In this document: one piece after another, positions 52,241-61,177 of the stretch | Layout of the letters: every line of letters begins with the position of its first letter | How positions within the stretch are numbered: the first letter of the stretch is position 1 | Assembly: GCF_037892545.1 (NCBI RefSeq) | Contig: NZ_JBBKBG010000004.1 | Coordinates: forward strand, 78,169-142,168 | Direction of reading: 5' to 3' | Source of the DNA: Pseudogracilibacillus sp037892545 | GTDB taxonomy: Bacteria; Bacillota; Bacilli; Bacillales; Amphibacillaceae | Length of the DNA: 64,000 nt | The notes under the pieces: generated by a model | What the model saw: the letters and a program-made list of their open reading frames with translations, nothing else | What the model was told of the DNA's origin: nothing | The model's database searches: none | Translations under genes and position numbers: made by a program

Positions 52241-53056
52241 ATGACAATTATTTTATCCGTTGAAAAGGCACGGGAAAAAATAATGACGCAATCTATGATT
52301 CCAATAGATGTACGTATCAAAGATGAAGTATATGGAACAGGAAAAGAAGTGTATAAACATCAACATCTTCCAGGTGCTGTATACTTAGATTTCAAAGAAG
52401 ATATAAGCGGAAAAGATTCCTTTTTTCCTGAAATAGAACAAATAAAAGCGACATTAGAAGAAAAAGGGATTCATCGCCAAACACCTATACTTTTATATGA
52501 TGAAGGAAACCATCGTGCAGCATCGAAAGCATATGTATTGTTCACCTATTTAGGACACGATGAAGTCTATATTTTAAATGGTGGAGCACAAGCTTGGGGA
52601 GAAGCAGGATACGAATGGACAGATGAAGTAATCGAACGTGACAAGACGATATTCGATGTTCAGTTGCAACAAGATATGCTCGTTCAAATCGATGAAGTAA
52701 AAGCACAATTAGAAGATGAAACGTCGGTACATATAGATGCACGTAGTTATGAAAAATATAGTGGAGAAGCACCTTCAGGATATGGGAAGGATGGCCATAT
52801 TAAAGGCGCACAAAACTTTCCCGCAAAAAATGTTGTAGATGCAAATGGTCGGTGGAAATCAGCGACCTCATTGCAAGGACAATTTGCATCGGTTAAAGAA
52901 AAACAAGAACATATTGTTTCTTGCGGAACAGGAAATTCTGCGTGTATCAATGTTGTCGCATTAAAAGAAGCTGGGTTTAAAAATGTGAAGCTATATGCAG
53001 GTGGCTTTAAAGAATGGTCCCAAGATGATCAAAACGAGATTGAGAAAGAATCATAA
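52241..53056 (+). CDS. tandem-rhodanese sulfurtransferase (second copy)
   Basis: Paralogue of the gene at 50826, about 271 residues. Active-site loop VSCGTGNSACIN in the C-terminal domain; N-terminal domain PIDVRIKDEVYGTGKEVYKHQHLPGAVYLD. ATG 52241 is nine bases after AAGGAG; ATG 52235, which overlaps the tag stop, is too close. Low identity to the first copy suggests an old duplication or separate origins. Donor substrate unknown. Confidence 0.88.
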   Translation: MTIILSVEKAREKIMTQSMIPIDVRIKDEVYGTGKEVYKHQHLPGAVYLDFKEDISGKDSFFPEIEQIKATLEEKGIHRQTPILLYDEGNHRAASKAYVLFTYLGHDEVYILNGGAQAWGEAGYEWTDEVIERDKTIFDVQLQQDMLVQIDEVKAQLEDETSVHIDARSYEKYSGEAPSGYGKDGHIKGAQNFPAKNVVDANGRWKSATSLQGQFASVKEKQEHIVSCGTGNSACINVVALKEAGFKNVKLYAGGFKEWSQDDQNEIEKES

Positions 53057-53210
53057 GGAAGATTGTTGATAAAAGAAGGCATCGTTTGCATGATTAGTTG
53101 AAAAAAGGATCATGTAAGGAGTTGTACAATCATATTTCTTTCAATCTAAATGTGAAAAACGTACACTAAATATAGATGGTTTAATTATGAACAGAATGAG
53201 GGTGTTATTC

Positions 53211-54257
53211 ATGGAAGCAGATATTAATGTAAGAAAAACAGAACATATTCGACTCTGTTTAACGGATGCAGTAGAAGGTGTAAATAAGACGACAGGTTTG
53301 GAAGGAATTTCTTTCATCCATAATGCACTTCCAGAAATTAATTTTCATGATATTGATCTTTCGACATCATTTATCGGTAAAACGTTAAAAGCCCCGTTCT
53401 TAGTAAGTTCTATGACAGGTGGTTCGGAATTAGCTTCGAAAATTAATATAAATTTAGCGTTAGCTAGTGAAGAAAAAGGATGGGCAATCGGCCTCGGTTC
53501 CACACGTGCATTATTAGAAAGTGATGCACATGAAACTTCTTTTTTAATTCGTAAGTATGCGACAACAGTGCCACTTATTGCCAATTTAGGTGCAGTGCAA
53601 TTTAATTATGGGTACGGTGTAGATCATTGTGAAAGAATTGTAGAAAGAACAGAAGCGGACTCCCTTGTTCTTCATTTAAATAGTTTACAAGAAGTCGTGC
53701 AAGATGGTGGCGATTTAAACTTTGAACATTTATTACCGAAAATTGAAGAAGTATGTAAAAACATATCTGTTCCAGTAGGTGTAAAAGAAGTTGGTTTCGG
53801 TATTGATGGAACGGTTGCGAAAAAGTTATATGATGTAGGTATTTCATATATTGATGTTGCTGGTGCAGGTGGAACGTCATGGAGTCAAGTTGAAAAACTA
53901 AGAACAGAAGATGATTTACGTAAGCGTGCAGCGGAAGCGTTCAATGATTGGGGAATTCCGACAAAGGATTGTATCGTTTCTGTTAGGTCCCATTTACCGG
54001 AAACACCAATTGTTTCAAGTGGTGGGATGAAAACAGGGGTAGATGCAGCAAAAGCAATTGCAATCGGTGCCGATGTAATTGGATATGCTCGCGCTTTATT
54101 AAAAGCAGCAACACAATCTGTGGAACAAGTGTTAGAGGTAATGGATCAAATCGAATTCGAATTAAAAATGACAATGTTTGGGATTGGTGTATCAACCATT
54201 GAGGAATTAAAAAATACAAAACGAATGAAGATAAATGGAAAATCATTATTAGATTAA
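53211..54257 (+). CDS. fni: type 2 isopentenyl-diphosphate delta-isomerase
   Basis: FMN- and NADPH-dependent isomerisation of IPP and DMAPP for isoprenoid synthesis. About 348 residues, as in B. subtilis Fni. Key regions: RKTEHIRLCL, PFLVSSMTGGSE, LGSTRALLE, ANLGAVQF, HLNSLQEVVQ (catalytic Gln), DVAGAGGTSWSQ and SSGGMKTGVDAAKAIAIGAD. ATG 53211 has TGAGGG about eight bases upstream; the in-frame ATG at 53187 does not. Confidence 0.94.
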   Translation: MEADINVRKTEHIRLCLTDAVEGVNKTTGLEGISFIHNALPEINFHDIDLSTSFIGKTLKAPFLVSSMTGGSELASKININLALASEEKGWAIGLGSTRALLESDAHETSFLIRKYATTVPLIANLGAVQFNYGYGVDHCERIVERTEADSLVLHLNSLQEVVQDGGDLNFEHLLPKIEEVCKNISVPVGVKEVGFGIDGTVAKKLYDVGISYIDVAGAGGTSWSQVEKLRTEDDLRKRAAEAFNDWGIPTKDCIVSVRSHLPETPIVSSGGMKTGVDAAKAIAIGADVIGYARALLKAATQSVEQVLEVMDQIEFELKMTMFGIGVSTIEELKNTKRMKINGKSLLD

Positions 54258-54294
54258 TTTGTTAACCGTTTTGTTTGTTTGATGAGGTGGGAAA

Positions 54295-55014
54295 GTGAAA
54301 GTAGAAATATGGTCTGACTTTGTTTGTCCATATTGTTATATTGGACAAAAGGCCTTTCGACGAGCGTTAGAGAACTTTGAGCATAGGGAATATGTGACGA
54401 TTCAATATAAATGTTTTCAATTAGACCCAAATGCGGATGTACATAACGAAAGAACAGTAATTGAATTGTTAATGGATAAATTCCAACTTCCAAAAGAGAG
54501 AACATTATCAAAAATGGCTGCTATTGCTGAAATGGGCAGCAAGTATGATGTGCAAATCCATTTGGATAAAATAAAACATACGAATACTTTTGAAGCACAT
54601 CGACTTGTGAAGTTAGCAGAAACATATGGGAAGGATTCCAAAGTAGTAGAACAATTATTTGAAACATATTTTTCTCAATTAGAAAATATTGGTTTGGAAG
54701 AAGTGTTAATCAATATTGCAGAAGCATCTGCAATTGAAAATGAACAAGTTGTTCGTTTACTGAGTTGCCGTAAATATACGAATGCAGTAAAAGAAGACCA
54801 GTTAGTAGCGGAAGAGATGGGGGTGGAAGGTGTTCCATTCTTCGTCTTTAATGAAGTTCATGCAGTGGCAGGAGCACAAAGTGAAGAAGTGTTCCTCAAA
54901 ATCCTACAACAAATATGGGATGAAGAAAATGCCGAAAAAGTAAAACTAGATAAAAACGCTCCCGTATGTGCGACGACATACTGTGATGGTGACACATGCT
55001 ACGGGAAGGAATAG
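54295..55014 (+). CDS. DsbA family (FrnE-like) oxidoreductase
   Basis: Cytoplasmic thioredoxin-fold protein of the FrnE/2-hydroxychromene-isomerase-like DsbA group, 239 residues. Active site CPYC at residues 11-14 (SDFVCPYCYIG), typical VEGVPFFVFN cis-Pro region, and a C-terminal extension with further cysteines (VCATTYCDGDTCYG) that may bind metal. GTG 54295 follows AGGTGG. No signal peptide. Confidence 0.88.
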   Translation: MKVEIWSDFVCPYCYIGQKAFRRALENFEHREYVTIQYKCFQLDPNADVHNERTVIELLMDKFQLPKERTLSKMAAIAEMGSKYDVQIHLDKIKHTNTFEAHRLVKLAETYGKDSKVVEQLFETYFSQLENIGLEEVLINIAEASAIENEQVVRLLSCRKYTNAVKEDQLVAEEMGVEGVPFFVFNEVHAVAGAQSEEVFLKILQQIWDEENAEKVKLDKNAPVCATTYCDGDTCYGKE

Positions 55015-55054
55015 TAAAGGTGCTTAGAACATAACTTAGTCTCTACTCGCCAAA

Positions 55055-55102
55055 AAAACGGTCATGTTTATAATGAAAATATAAACATGATCGTTTTTAT
55101 AC
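55055..55102 (+). terminator. terminator after the DsbA-family gene
   Basis: AAAACGGTCATGTTTATA (55055-55072) pairs with TATAAACATGATCGTTTT (55080-55097) with one G-T pair, then TTATA. The following 55103-55320 shows no supported gene. Confidence 0.85.
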
Positions 55103-55321
55103 GTGTTATTTTTAGCTAGCACTAGATGTATTCAACGATAAAATAACTGAATAGAAGAAGTGAAACATCATATAGAAACGATGAAATGAGATACAGTTCT
55201 TTCACAGTTAAATCTATTAAATTTCAAACGTGCATGGAAAAATCAATATCGTACTATAGGCTTAATTGATGGTACTTTTTATTATCTATTATCGCCTTAT
55301 ACGAAAAATGATGAGAATGTA

Positions 55322-55382
55322 TTGCTTCCTTTTTTTATTTGTGTTATACTTTATTCGACAACCTAATTGATAATGAATCTCA
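55322..55382 (+). promoter_or_regulatory. promoter and Fur box of siderophore transporter operon
   Basis: TTGCTT (55322-55327), 17-bp spacer, TATACT (55345-55350). TGATAATGAATCTCA at 55368-55382 matches 12 of 14 fixed positions of the Bacillus Fur box TGATAATNATTATCA; a further ATAATGATA lies at about 55392. Iron repression is inferred. Confidence 0.75.
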
Positions 55383-55442
55383 TTCTTATTTATAATGATA
55401 CTTAAATTAGAATGATGATAAATAGAGAGAGATAAGATAAAA

Positions 55443-56396
55443 ATGAAAATACGTTATTTAGTTATTCCATTGGTAATATTGTCATTTACATCGATTTTCA
55501 TCGGTGTCTCGGATGTCACACCATTAGACATATTTAAATTAACCGAAGAACAAACCGAAGTTTTACTCGTAAGCCGATTGCCGAGACTTGTCAGTATTTT
55601 AATTGCTGGAGCAAGTATGAGTATTGCCGGTCTCATCATGCAACAACTAAGTAAAAATAAGTTTGTATCCCCGACAACGGCAGGTACAATGGATGCTGCT
55701 CGTTTCGGAGTACTCGTATCATTAATGTGGTTTACCGCAGCAAGTCCTTTACTTAAGATGTCGATATCATTTGGATTTGCATTAATTGGTACGTTTGTTT
55801 TTATGAAAATTTTAGAGAAAATTAAATTTAAAGATCCCGTGTTTATTCCATTAGTTGGGCTCATGTTCGGTAGTATTATCGATTCAATGGCCACTTTCTT
55901 TGCATATAAAAATGATCTTATTCAAAATATGACATCATGGATGCAAGGTGATTTCTCCATGATTATGAGTGGAAACTATGAACTTTTATATATTAGTATT
56001 CCAACACTCATTATTGCATATGTATATGCAAATAAGTTTACGATAGCTGGAATGGGAGAAGAGTTTTCCAAAAATTTAGGCTTAAATTATCGGCAAATTG
56101 TGAATATCGGTTTAATCATATCGGCTTTTGTTACAGCATCTGTTGTGTTGTCTGTTGGTGTTATACCGTTTCTCGGGTTAATCGTGCCAAACATTGTGAC
56201 GATTTATCAAGGAGACCATTTAAAAAACAATTTAATACATACGGCTTTGCTAGGGGCATTGTTTGTGCTCGTATGTGATATTATCGGTAGAGTGATTATT
56301 TATCCATATGAAGTTCCAATCAATTTAACAGTAGGTGTTATTGGAAGTGGTATTTTCATCTACCTGCTATTAAGGAGAAGGAAATATGGGTTATAA
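55443..56396 (+). CDS. yclN: siderophore ABC transporter permease, YclN type
   Basis: One of two FecCD-family membrane subunits for ferric siderophore uptake. 317 residues, eight to nine membrane segments; RLPRLVSILIAGASMSIAGLIMQQLSKNKFVSPTT is the diagnostic region and GVIPFLGLIVPNI the coupling segment. The gene order permease-permease-ATPase-binding protein and the similarity of the binding protein point to the YclNOPQ (FpbNOPQ) petrobactin system. Overlaps the next gene by 11 bp. A Fur box lies 61 bp upstream. Confidence 0.92.
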   Translation: MKIRYLVIPLVILSFTSIFIGVSDVTPLDIFKLTEEQTEVLLVSRLPRLVSILIAGASMSIAGLIMQQLSKNKFVSPTTAGTMDAARFGVLVSLMWFTAASPLLKMSISFGFALIGTFVFMKILEKIKFKDPVFIPLVGLMFGSIIDSMATFFAYKNDLIQNMTSWMQGDFSMIMSGNYELLYISIPTLIIAYVYANKFTIAGMGEEFSKNLGLNYRQIVNIGLIISAFVTASVVLSVGVIPFLGLIVPNIVTIYQGDHLKNNLIHTALLGALFVLVCDIIGRVIIYPYEVPINLTVGVIGSGIFIYLLLRRRKYGL

Positions 56397-57336
56397 AAAA
56401 AAGACGATCATTCTTGCTATTGTTGCATTATCCCTAGCGTTACTATATATTTTTTATGACCTAACTGGTAATATCGATTACGTATTACCGAAGAGGATTA
56501 TGAAAGTTGTCGCTATCATTTTAACTGGTGGAGCAATTGCATTTTCGACAACTGTTTTTATGACGATAACAAATAACAGAATTTTAACGCCTAGTATTAT
56601 GGGAATTGATTCTCTATATTTACTAACGCAAACTTTCATCATTTTTATTTTTGGCTCTCGTTCATTAGTGATGATGAACAGTCAAATGAATTATCTAATA
56701 TCAATAGGTGTCATGGTGTTATTTTCTCTATTATTTTACCGATTATTATTTAAAGGGGAAAATGTAAATATATATTTCCTTTTACTAATCGGGATGATTT
56801 TAGGAACATTCTTCAGTAGTTTTACATCTTTCATGCAAGTGCTCATTGATCCAAATGAGTTCATGGTTGCGCAAGATAAGATGTTTGCAAGTATAAACAA
56901 TGTAAATACGAGCCTCGTTTATTTATCTATTGTGTTGATGATAGGGGTCGTCATTTACTTTAGTCGATACTATAAATACTTAGACGTATTAGCTTTAGGG
57001 AAGGACCATGCAACAAACTTAGGTGTTCCTTATGACTTTGTTGTAAAACGACTATTAATAGTTGTCGCAATTTTAATCTCTATTGCAACAGCGTTGATAG
57101 GTCCTATCACATTTTTAGGCTTACTCGTCGTTAACATTGCTTACGAGTTTATGAGGACTTATAGGCATTTATATATTATCTTAGGCTCTGTATTAATTAG
57201 CATTATCGCATTAATAGGTGGTCAATTTATTGTTGAAAAGATCTTTACGTTTGAAACGACATTAAGTGTAATTATAAATTTCGTTGGTGGAATTTACTTC
57301 ATCTATTTAATTCTAAAGGAGAATAAATCATGGTAG
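56386..57336 (+). CDS. yclO: siderophore ABC transporter permease, YclO type
   Basis: Second FecCD-family permease, 316 residues with about nine membrane segments. Landmarks: IILTGGAIAFSTTVFMTITNNRILTPSIMGIDSLY and ALIGPITFLGLLVVNIAYE. The glycine-rich early motif is diverged compared with yclN, as in B. subtilis YclO. Overlaps both neighbours. Confidence 0.91.
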   Translation: MGYKKKTIILAIVALSLALLYIFYDLTGNIDYVLPKRIMKVVAIILTGGAIAFSTTVFMTITNNRILTPSIMGIDSLYLLTQTFIIFIFGSRSLVMMNSQMNYLISIGVMVLFSLLFYRLLFKGENVNIYFLLLIGMILGTFFSSFTSFMQVLIDPNEFMVAQDKMFASINNVNTSLVYLSIVLMIGVVIYFSRYYKYLDVLALGKDHATNLGVPYDFVVKRLLIVVAILISIATALIGPITFLGLLVVNIAYEFMRTYRHLYIILGSVLISIIALIGGQFIVEKIFTFETTLSVIINFVGGIYFIYLILKENKSW

Positions 57337-58085
57337 ATATAAAAAGTGTATTTAAAACGTATAACAACAAAAAAGTTATTGATGATGTGTCATTAACAAT
57401 TCCGAAAGGGAAAATAACATCGTTTATTGGACCGAATGGAGCAGGTAAAAGTACGTTAATCTCTATGGTTAGTAGGCTCATTGCAAAAGACGAAGGAATC
57501 ATCACGATTGATGGAGAAGATATAAGCAAGTCAAAAGATAGTGAACTTGCGCGTAAAATCTCTATTTTAAAACAATCGAACTCGATGAATGTAAAGTTAA
57601 CTGTAAGAGAGCTTATTTCTTTTGGACGTTTTCCATATTCAAAAGGAAATTTGAAGCGTGAAGACTGGAAAAAGGTAGATGAAGCAATTGCATATATGGA
57701 ATTAGCGGATATTCAGCATAAATTTTTAGATGAATTAAGTGGTGGTCAACGACAACGTGCATTTATTGCAATGGTACTTGCACAAGATACAGAATATATT
57801 TTACTGGATGAACCATTAAATAATTTAGATATGCGACATGCTGTACAAATTATGAAGACTTTACGTAGACTTTGCGATGAGTTAGGAAAAACAATTGTTA
57901 TTGTCATTCATGATATTAACTTTGCATCATGTTATTCAGATGAAATTGTCGCATTAAAAGATGGAAAAATAGTAAAGCAAGGTCATACTTGTGATGTCAT
58001 TGATTCATGTGTGTTAAAAGAAATTTATGATATGGATATCGAAATTAAAGAGATTGAAGACCAAAGAATTTGTGTCTATTTCTAA
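57330..58085 (+). CDS. yclP: siderophore ABC transporter ATPase, YclP type
   Basis: Energises ferric siderophore uptake. 251 residues: Walker A GPNGAGKST, signature LSGGQRQRAF, Walker B ILLDEPLNNLD, H-loop VIHDINFASCYSDE. The N-terminal KSVFKTYNNKKVIDDV and length match FecE-type ATPases. Starts seven bases inside the preceding gene. Confidence 0.93.
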   Translation: MVDIKSVFKTYNNKKVIDDVSLTIPKGKITSFIGPNGAGKSTLISMVSRLIAKDEGIITIDGEDISKSKDSELARKISILKQSNSMNVKLTVRELISFGRFPYSKGNLKREDWKKVDEAIAYMELADIQHKFLDELSGGQRQRAFIAMVLAQDTEYILLDEPLNNLDMRHAVQIMKTLRRLCDELGKTIVIVIHDINFASCYSDEIVALKDGKIVKQGHTCDVIDSCVLKEIYDMDIEIKEIEDQRICVYF

Positions 58086-58109
58086 AAAATATGTGAGGTA
58101 TATAATTCA

Positions 58110-59069
58110 ATGAAAAAAATATATGTAAGTTTATTATTAGTAGTTTTAATGGTAGTTGCTGCAGCTTGTAGTTCAGATAATAATGGAAACGATAATGCAT
58201 CAAACAATAACGAAGCATCGGAAACGATGACAATTGAACATGAGTTAGGAACATCTGAAATCGAAAAAAATCCAGAAAAAGTTGTAGTATTTGATTTTGG
58301 TATACTAGATACATTTAAAAAATTAGGTTTAGAAGATAAAGTAGTTGGTGTTGCACAAGCAGGTGTGATTCCAAGTTATATTGATGATTTCGCATCAGAA
58401 GATTATGCAAATATTGGTTCATTAAAAGAACCTGATTTTGAAAAAATTGCGGAACTTGATCCAGATTTAATTATTATCTCTGGACGTCAATCAGAAGTAT
58501 ATGATCAACTACAAGAAATTGCAGAAACAGTATTCTTAGGAGTAGATACAGAGAATTATATGGACTCATTTACTGAGAACGTAACTACTGTTGGAGAAAT
58601 GTTTGGAAAAGAATCAGAGGTTGAAGATGCATTAGCTGAAATTGATGACACAATTGCTTCTGTAAATGAAAAAGCGGAAGAGGCAGATAAAAATGCATTA
58701 ATTATTTTAGCGAATGATGATAAAATTAGTGCATATGGCCCTAGCTCGCGTTTCGGAATTATCCATGACGTATTCGGTGTACCAGCTGTAGATGAAGGGA
58801 TTGAAGTATCTACACACGGAAGTAACGTATCATTTGAATACGTGACAGAACAAGACCCAGATTTATTATATGTAATTGATCGTGGCGCTGTTGTCGGTGG
58901 GGAATCCTCAGCGAAACAAGTAGTTGAAAACAAATTAGTGGAACGTACAAAAGCATTCCAAAATGATGACATTTATTATTTAGATCCTGAATTCTGGTAC
59001 TTATCTGGTGGAGGATTAATTTCAGTTCAAGAAATGGCGAACCAAATTGAAGAAAGTTTAGTAGAATAA
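58110..59069 (+). CDS. yclQ: siderophore-binding lipoprotein, YclQ (FpbQ) type
   Basis: Surface lipoprotein that binds the ferric siderophore. 319 residues; signal peptide with lipobox AAAC (MVVAAACSSD), an Asn-rich linker, then VVFDFGILDTFKKLG, GSLKEPDFEKIAELDPDLIIISGRQSE and YGPSSRFGIIHDVFGV, very close to B. subtilis YclQ, the petrobactin and precursor-binding protein. Petrobactin specificity is inferred from this similarity; no siderophore synthesis genes are in the window. Confidence 0.92.
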   Translation: MKKIYVSLLLVVLMVVAAACSSDNNGNDNASNNNEASETMTIEHELGTSEIEKNPEKVVVFDFGILDTFKKLGLEDKVVGVAQAGVIPSYIDDFASEDYANIGSLKEPDFEKIAELDPDLIIISGRQSEVYDQLQEIAETVFLGVDTENYMDSFTENVTTVGEMFGKESEVEDALAEIDDTIASVNEKAEEADKNALIILANDDKISAYGPSSRFGIIHDVFGVPAVDEGIEVSTHGSNVSFEYVTEQDPDLLYVIDRGAVVGGESSAKQVVENKLVERTKAFQNDDIYYLDPEFWYLSGGGLISVQEMANQIEESLVE

Positions 59070-59150
59070 GGTTTGAAAGAAATAATCATCTTGTGATGGC
59101 ATGTATGGAAATTATAAAATGTAAACTATTAATAAAGGCTGTACAATACA

Positions 59151-59187
59151 AGGTGTCGGTGGAAAAAATTCACTGGCACCTTTTTTA
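59151..59187 (+). terminator. terminator of siderophore transporter operon
   Basis: AGGTGTCGGTG (59151-59161) pairs with CACTGGCACCT (59171-59181) with two G-T pairs, then TTTTTAT. Beyond it, 59190-59390 shows nothing recognisable. Confidence 0.8.
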
Positions 59188-59393
59188 TGCTTAAAAATAG
59201 AAAATAAGTGAATTTCCCTTTTAGAAAAAAGTAATCCAAAACCAAATCCAGGAGGGAAATGCCCCTTTTAAAACCTCAGATATGGACAGGTTATATAAAT
59301 ACTCTTCTACATATTCGTCTTCGTTCTCTTGGTCACCAGACATTATCCACTTCATTAATTAGAAAAAACTCTCTGTTTAATAACAGTGGGTTT

Positions 59394-59780
59394 TTAACCT
59401 TCTGATAAAGCTACATATTTTTTTACTTCCCCATTTTCTTCTACAATTAATATATCTTGTTCGTTTGTCGAAAAAATATCAGTATTTGGTGGGAGCTTTG
59501 AGGCGGTCCCGTCTTTAAATTTACTTTTTGAGGTCTCTTTGATTATACCAATCTTCTTATTTTTGGTTACTTTCACATGATTTGCCCACTCAATACCTGT
59601 CTGATATATGATACCTTTTATCTGAAATATATCAGCATCTGGTTCATCTCTTAATACTTCTTGAGCAGTAGGTGGTTTACTTGAAGAAGTAGTTTCTTCG
59701 TTATCATCATTATTACAAGCAACAAGTAAAGAAAGAGCTAATAATATCATAACACCCCAGAAAATAACTTTTTTATTCAT
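59394..59780 (-). CDS. small lipoprotein of unknown function
   Basis: 128 residues. N-terminal signal peptide with lipobox LLVAC (about residue 22), an acidic Asn/Asp/Glu/Ser linker, and a short C-terminal domain (DADIFQIKGIIYQTG, IGIIKETSKSKFKDGTASKLPPNTDIF, ILIVEENGEVKKYVALSEG) that looks beta-rich. Not assigned to a family. ATG 59780 follows AGGAGATG on the minus strand. Flanked by intergenic regions; no operon partner. Confidence 0.75.
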   Translation of the reverse strand: MNKKVIFWGVMILLALSLLVACNNDDNEETTSSSKPPTAQEVLRDEPDADIFQIKGIIYQTGIEWANHVKVTKNKKIGIIKETSKSKFKDGTASKLPPNTDIFSTNEQDILIVEENGEVKKYVALSEG

Positions 59781-60081
59781 ATAACATCTCCTCTCTTTCT
59801 CCTAATGTTAAGACAATTGTACATCATGTTCTGGCATAATCGTATGATTCTTTTAAATAAAAGGAGCGTATGGAGTAAGAAAATATTTAGAAGAGTCTAT
59901 CATTCATGTAAAGTTTTTTTCAAATGCACACGGTGAGCGTTTGATCCAGTGATAGCTAGAATGATTTTAGTCCTCTGCAAAGGTACACGGTTTAATGACT
60001 GATGGAGCATAGCGTAACTAAGTCTAGTTTTATACATTTTAGAAGGGCTTTTTTATGAGCTATTATTTGTATTTTTTTGAA

Positions 60082-60135
60082 TTTACATTCTCTTTACATT
60101 CCCTTCATATTCTCTTTACATTCATCTTTTATACT
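60082..60135 (+). promoter_or_regulatory. Pho box and promoter of pstSCAB
   Basis: Four direct repeats with exact 11-bp period: TTTACA at 60082, 60093 and 60115, TTCATA at 60104. This matches the PhoP binding pattern TT(A/T/C)ACA-N5. TATACT at 60130-60135 is the -10 box; the last repeat sits where the -35 box would be, as expected for a PhoP-activated promoter. The rest of the 59781-60081 gap shows nothing recognisable. Confidence 0.88.
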
Positions 60136-60177
60136 AAAGATGAATAAAAAATGAGGGTAAAAAGAGGAGAGAAAAAT

Positions 60178-61158
60178 ATGAGATTGAATCACATCTGGAA
60201 AGCTATTTTATTAGGAGCTTTCGTGCTAATTTTAGTAGCATGCCAAGGGGAAGCGGAAAATAGTAATGCGAACAGCGATGCAAATGGAAACAATGAAGGA
60301 TCAGAACAATTAGAAGGTAGTGTTGTAATCGATGGTTCTGGAACAGTTTATCCACTAATGGCGAAATTAGCGGAAGAATATATGGTCAATGAACAAGAAG
60401 GTGTGTCAGTAGAAGTAAGCCGTGCGGGAACTAGTGCCGGATTTGAAAAGTTTTTAGTAGAGAATGGAACAGATTTTAATGACGCATCACGTGAAATTAA
60501 AGAAGAAGAGGCAGCTAAGGCAGAAGAATTAGGAATGGAAGTAAAAGAATTGAAAGTAGCACTAGACGGTTTAACATTTGTTATCAATAAAGAGAATGAT
60601 TGGGCTACTGAAATCACTGCAGAAGACTTAAAGAAGATTTTCTTAGCAGAAGAAGATGTAACAAAGTGGTCTGATATCAATCCAGATTGGCCAGATGAAA
60701 AAATTAACACATACGGTCCGAATGAAAATCATGGAACATATGAATTTTTCTTTGAAAATGTATTAGAAGAAAAAGATTTAGTGTTAGATATTGATTTACA
60801 ACAAGAATATTCAACATTAGTAAACTTAATTGAAGATGATGAGAATGGAATTGCGTTTTTCGGATTTGGTTATTACGTGAACAACCAAGATAAATTACAA
60901 GCAGTATCTGTAGATTTCGGTGACGGTGCGGTAGAACCTTCTCTAGATACGATTGCAGAAGATGGAGATTACGCAGACTTTACTCGACCAGTATTCACTT
61001 ACTTAAATGTGAACAATGCAAAGGAAAAACCTGAGGTATTAGACTTTGCAGAGTATGTATTAAATAATATCAACGACTTTGCGGGTGAAACAGGATTCGC
61101 ACCTATTCCAGAAGAGGAAGTAAATGAAAACTTGTCTTTCATCGATTCACTGAAGTAA
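60178..61158 (+). CDS. pstS: phosphate ABC transporter substrate-binding lipoprotein
   Basis: High-affinity phosphate-binding protein. About 326 residues; lipobox LVAC, Asn-rich linker, then VVIDGSGTVYPLM, VSRAGTSAGFEKF (phosphate-binding Ser/Arg/Thr), FNDASREIKEEE and YGPNENHGTYEFF. ATG 60178 follows AGAGGAGAG; the in-frame ATG at 60151 has no ribosome site. First gene of pstSCAB; induced by phosphate starvation according to the Pho box. Confidence 0.95.
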   Translation: MRLNHIWKAILLGAFVLILVACQGEAENSNANSDANGNNEGSEQLEGSVVIDGSGTVYPLMAKLAEEYMVNEQEGVSVEVSRAGTSAGFEKFLVENGTDFNDASREIKEEEAAKAEELGMEVKELKVALDGLTFVINKENDWATEITAEDLKKIFLAEEDVTKWSDINPDWPDEKINTYGPNENHGTYEFFFENVLEEKDLVLDIDLQQEYSTLVNLIEDDENGIAFFGFGYYVNNQDKLQAVSVDFGDGAVEPSLDTIAEDGDYADFTRPVFTYLNVNNAKEKPEVLDFAEYVLNNINDFAGETGFAPIPEEEVNENLSFIDSLK

Positions 61159-61177
61159 GTGGCAGGAGGGAATCATT

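Noticed and set aside
55190..55363. 58-codon open stretch reading NFKRAWKNQYRTIGLIDGTF, possibly a transposase relic
   Set aside because: No start codon or ribosome site, no family recognised, and it runs into the promoter and Fur box of the next operon.
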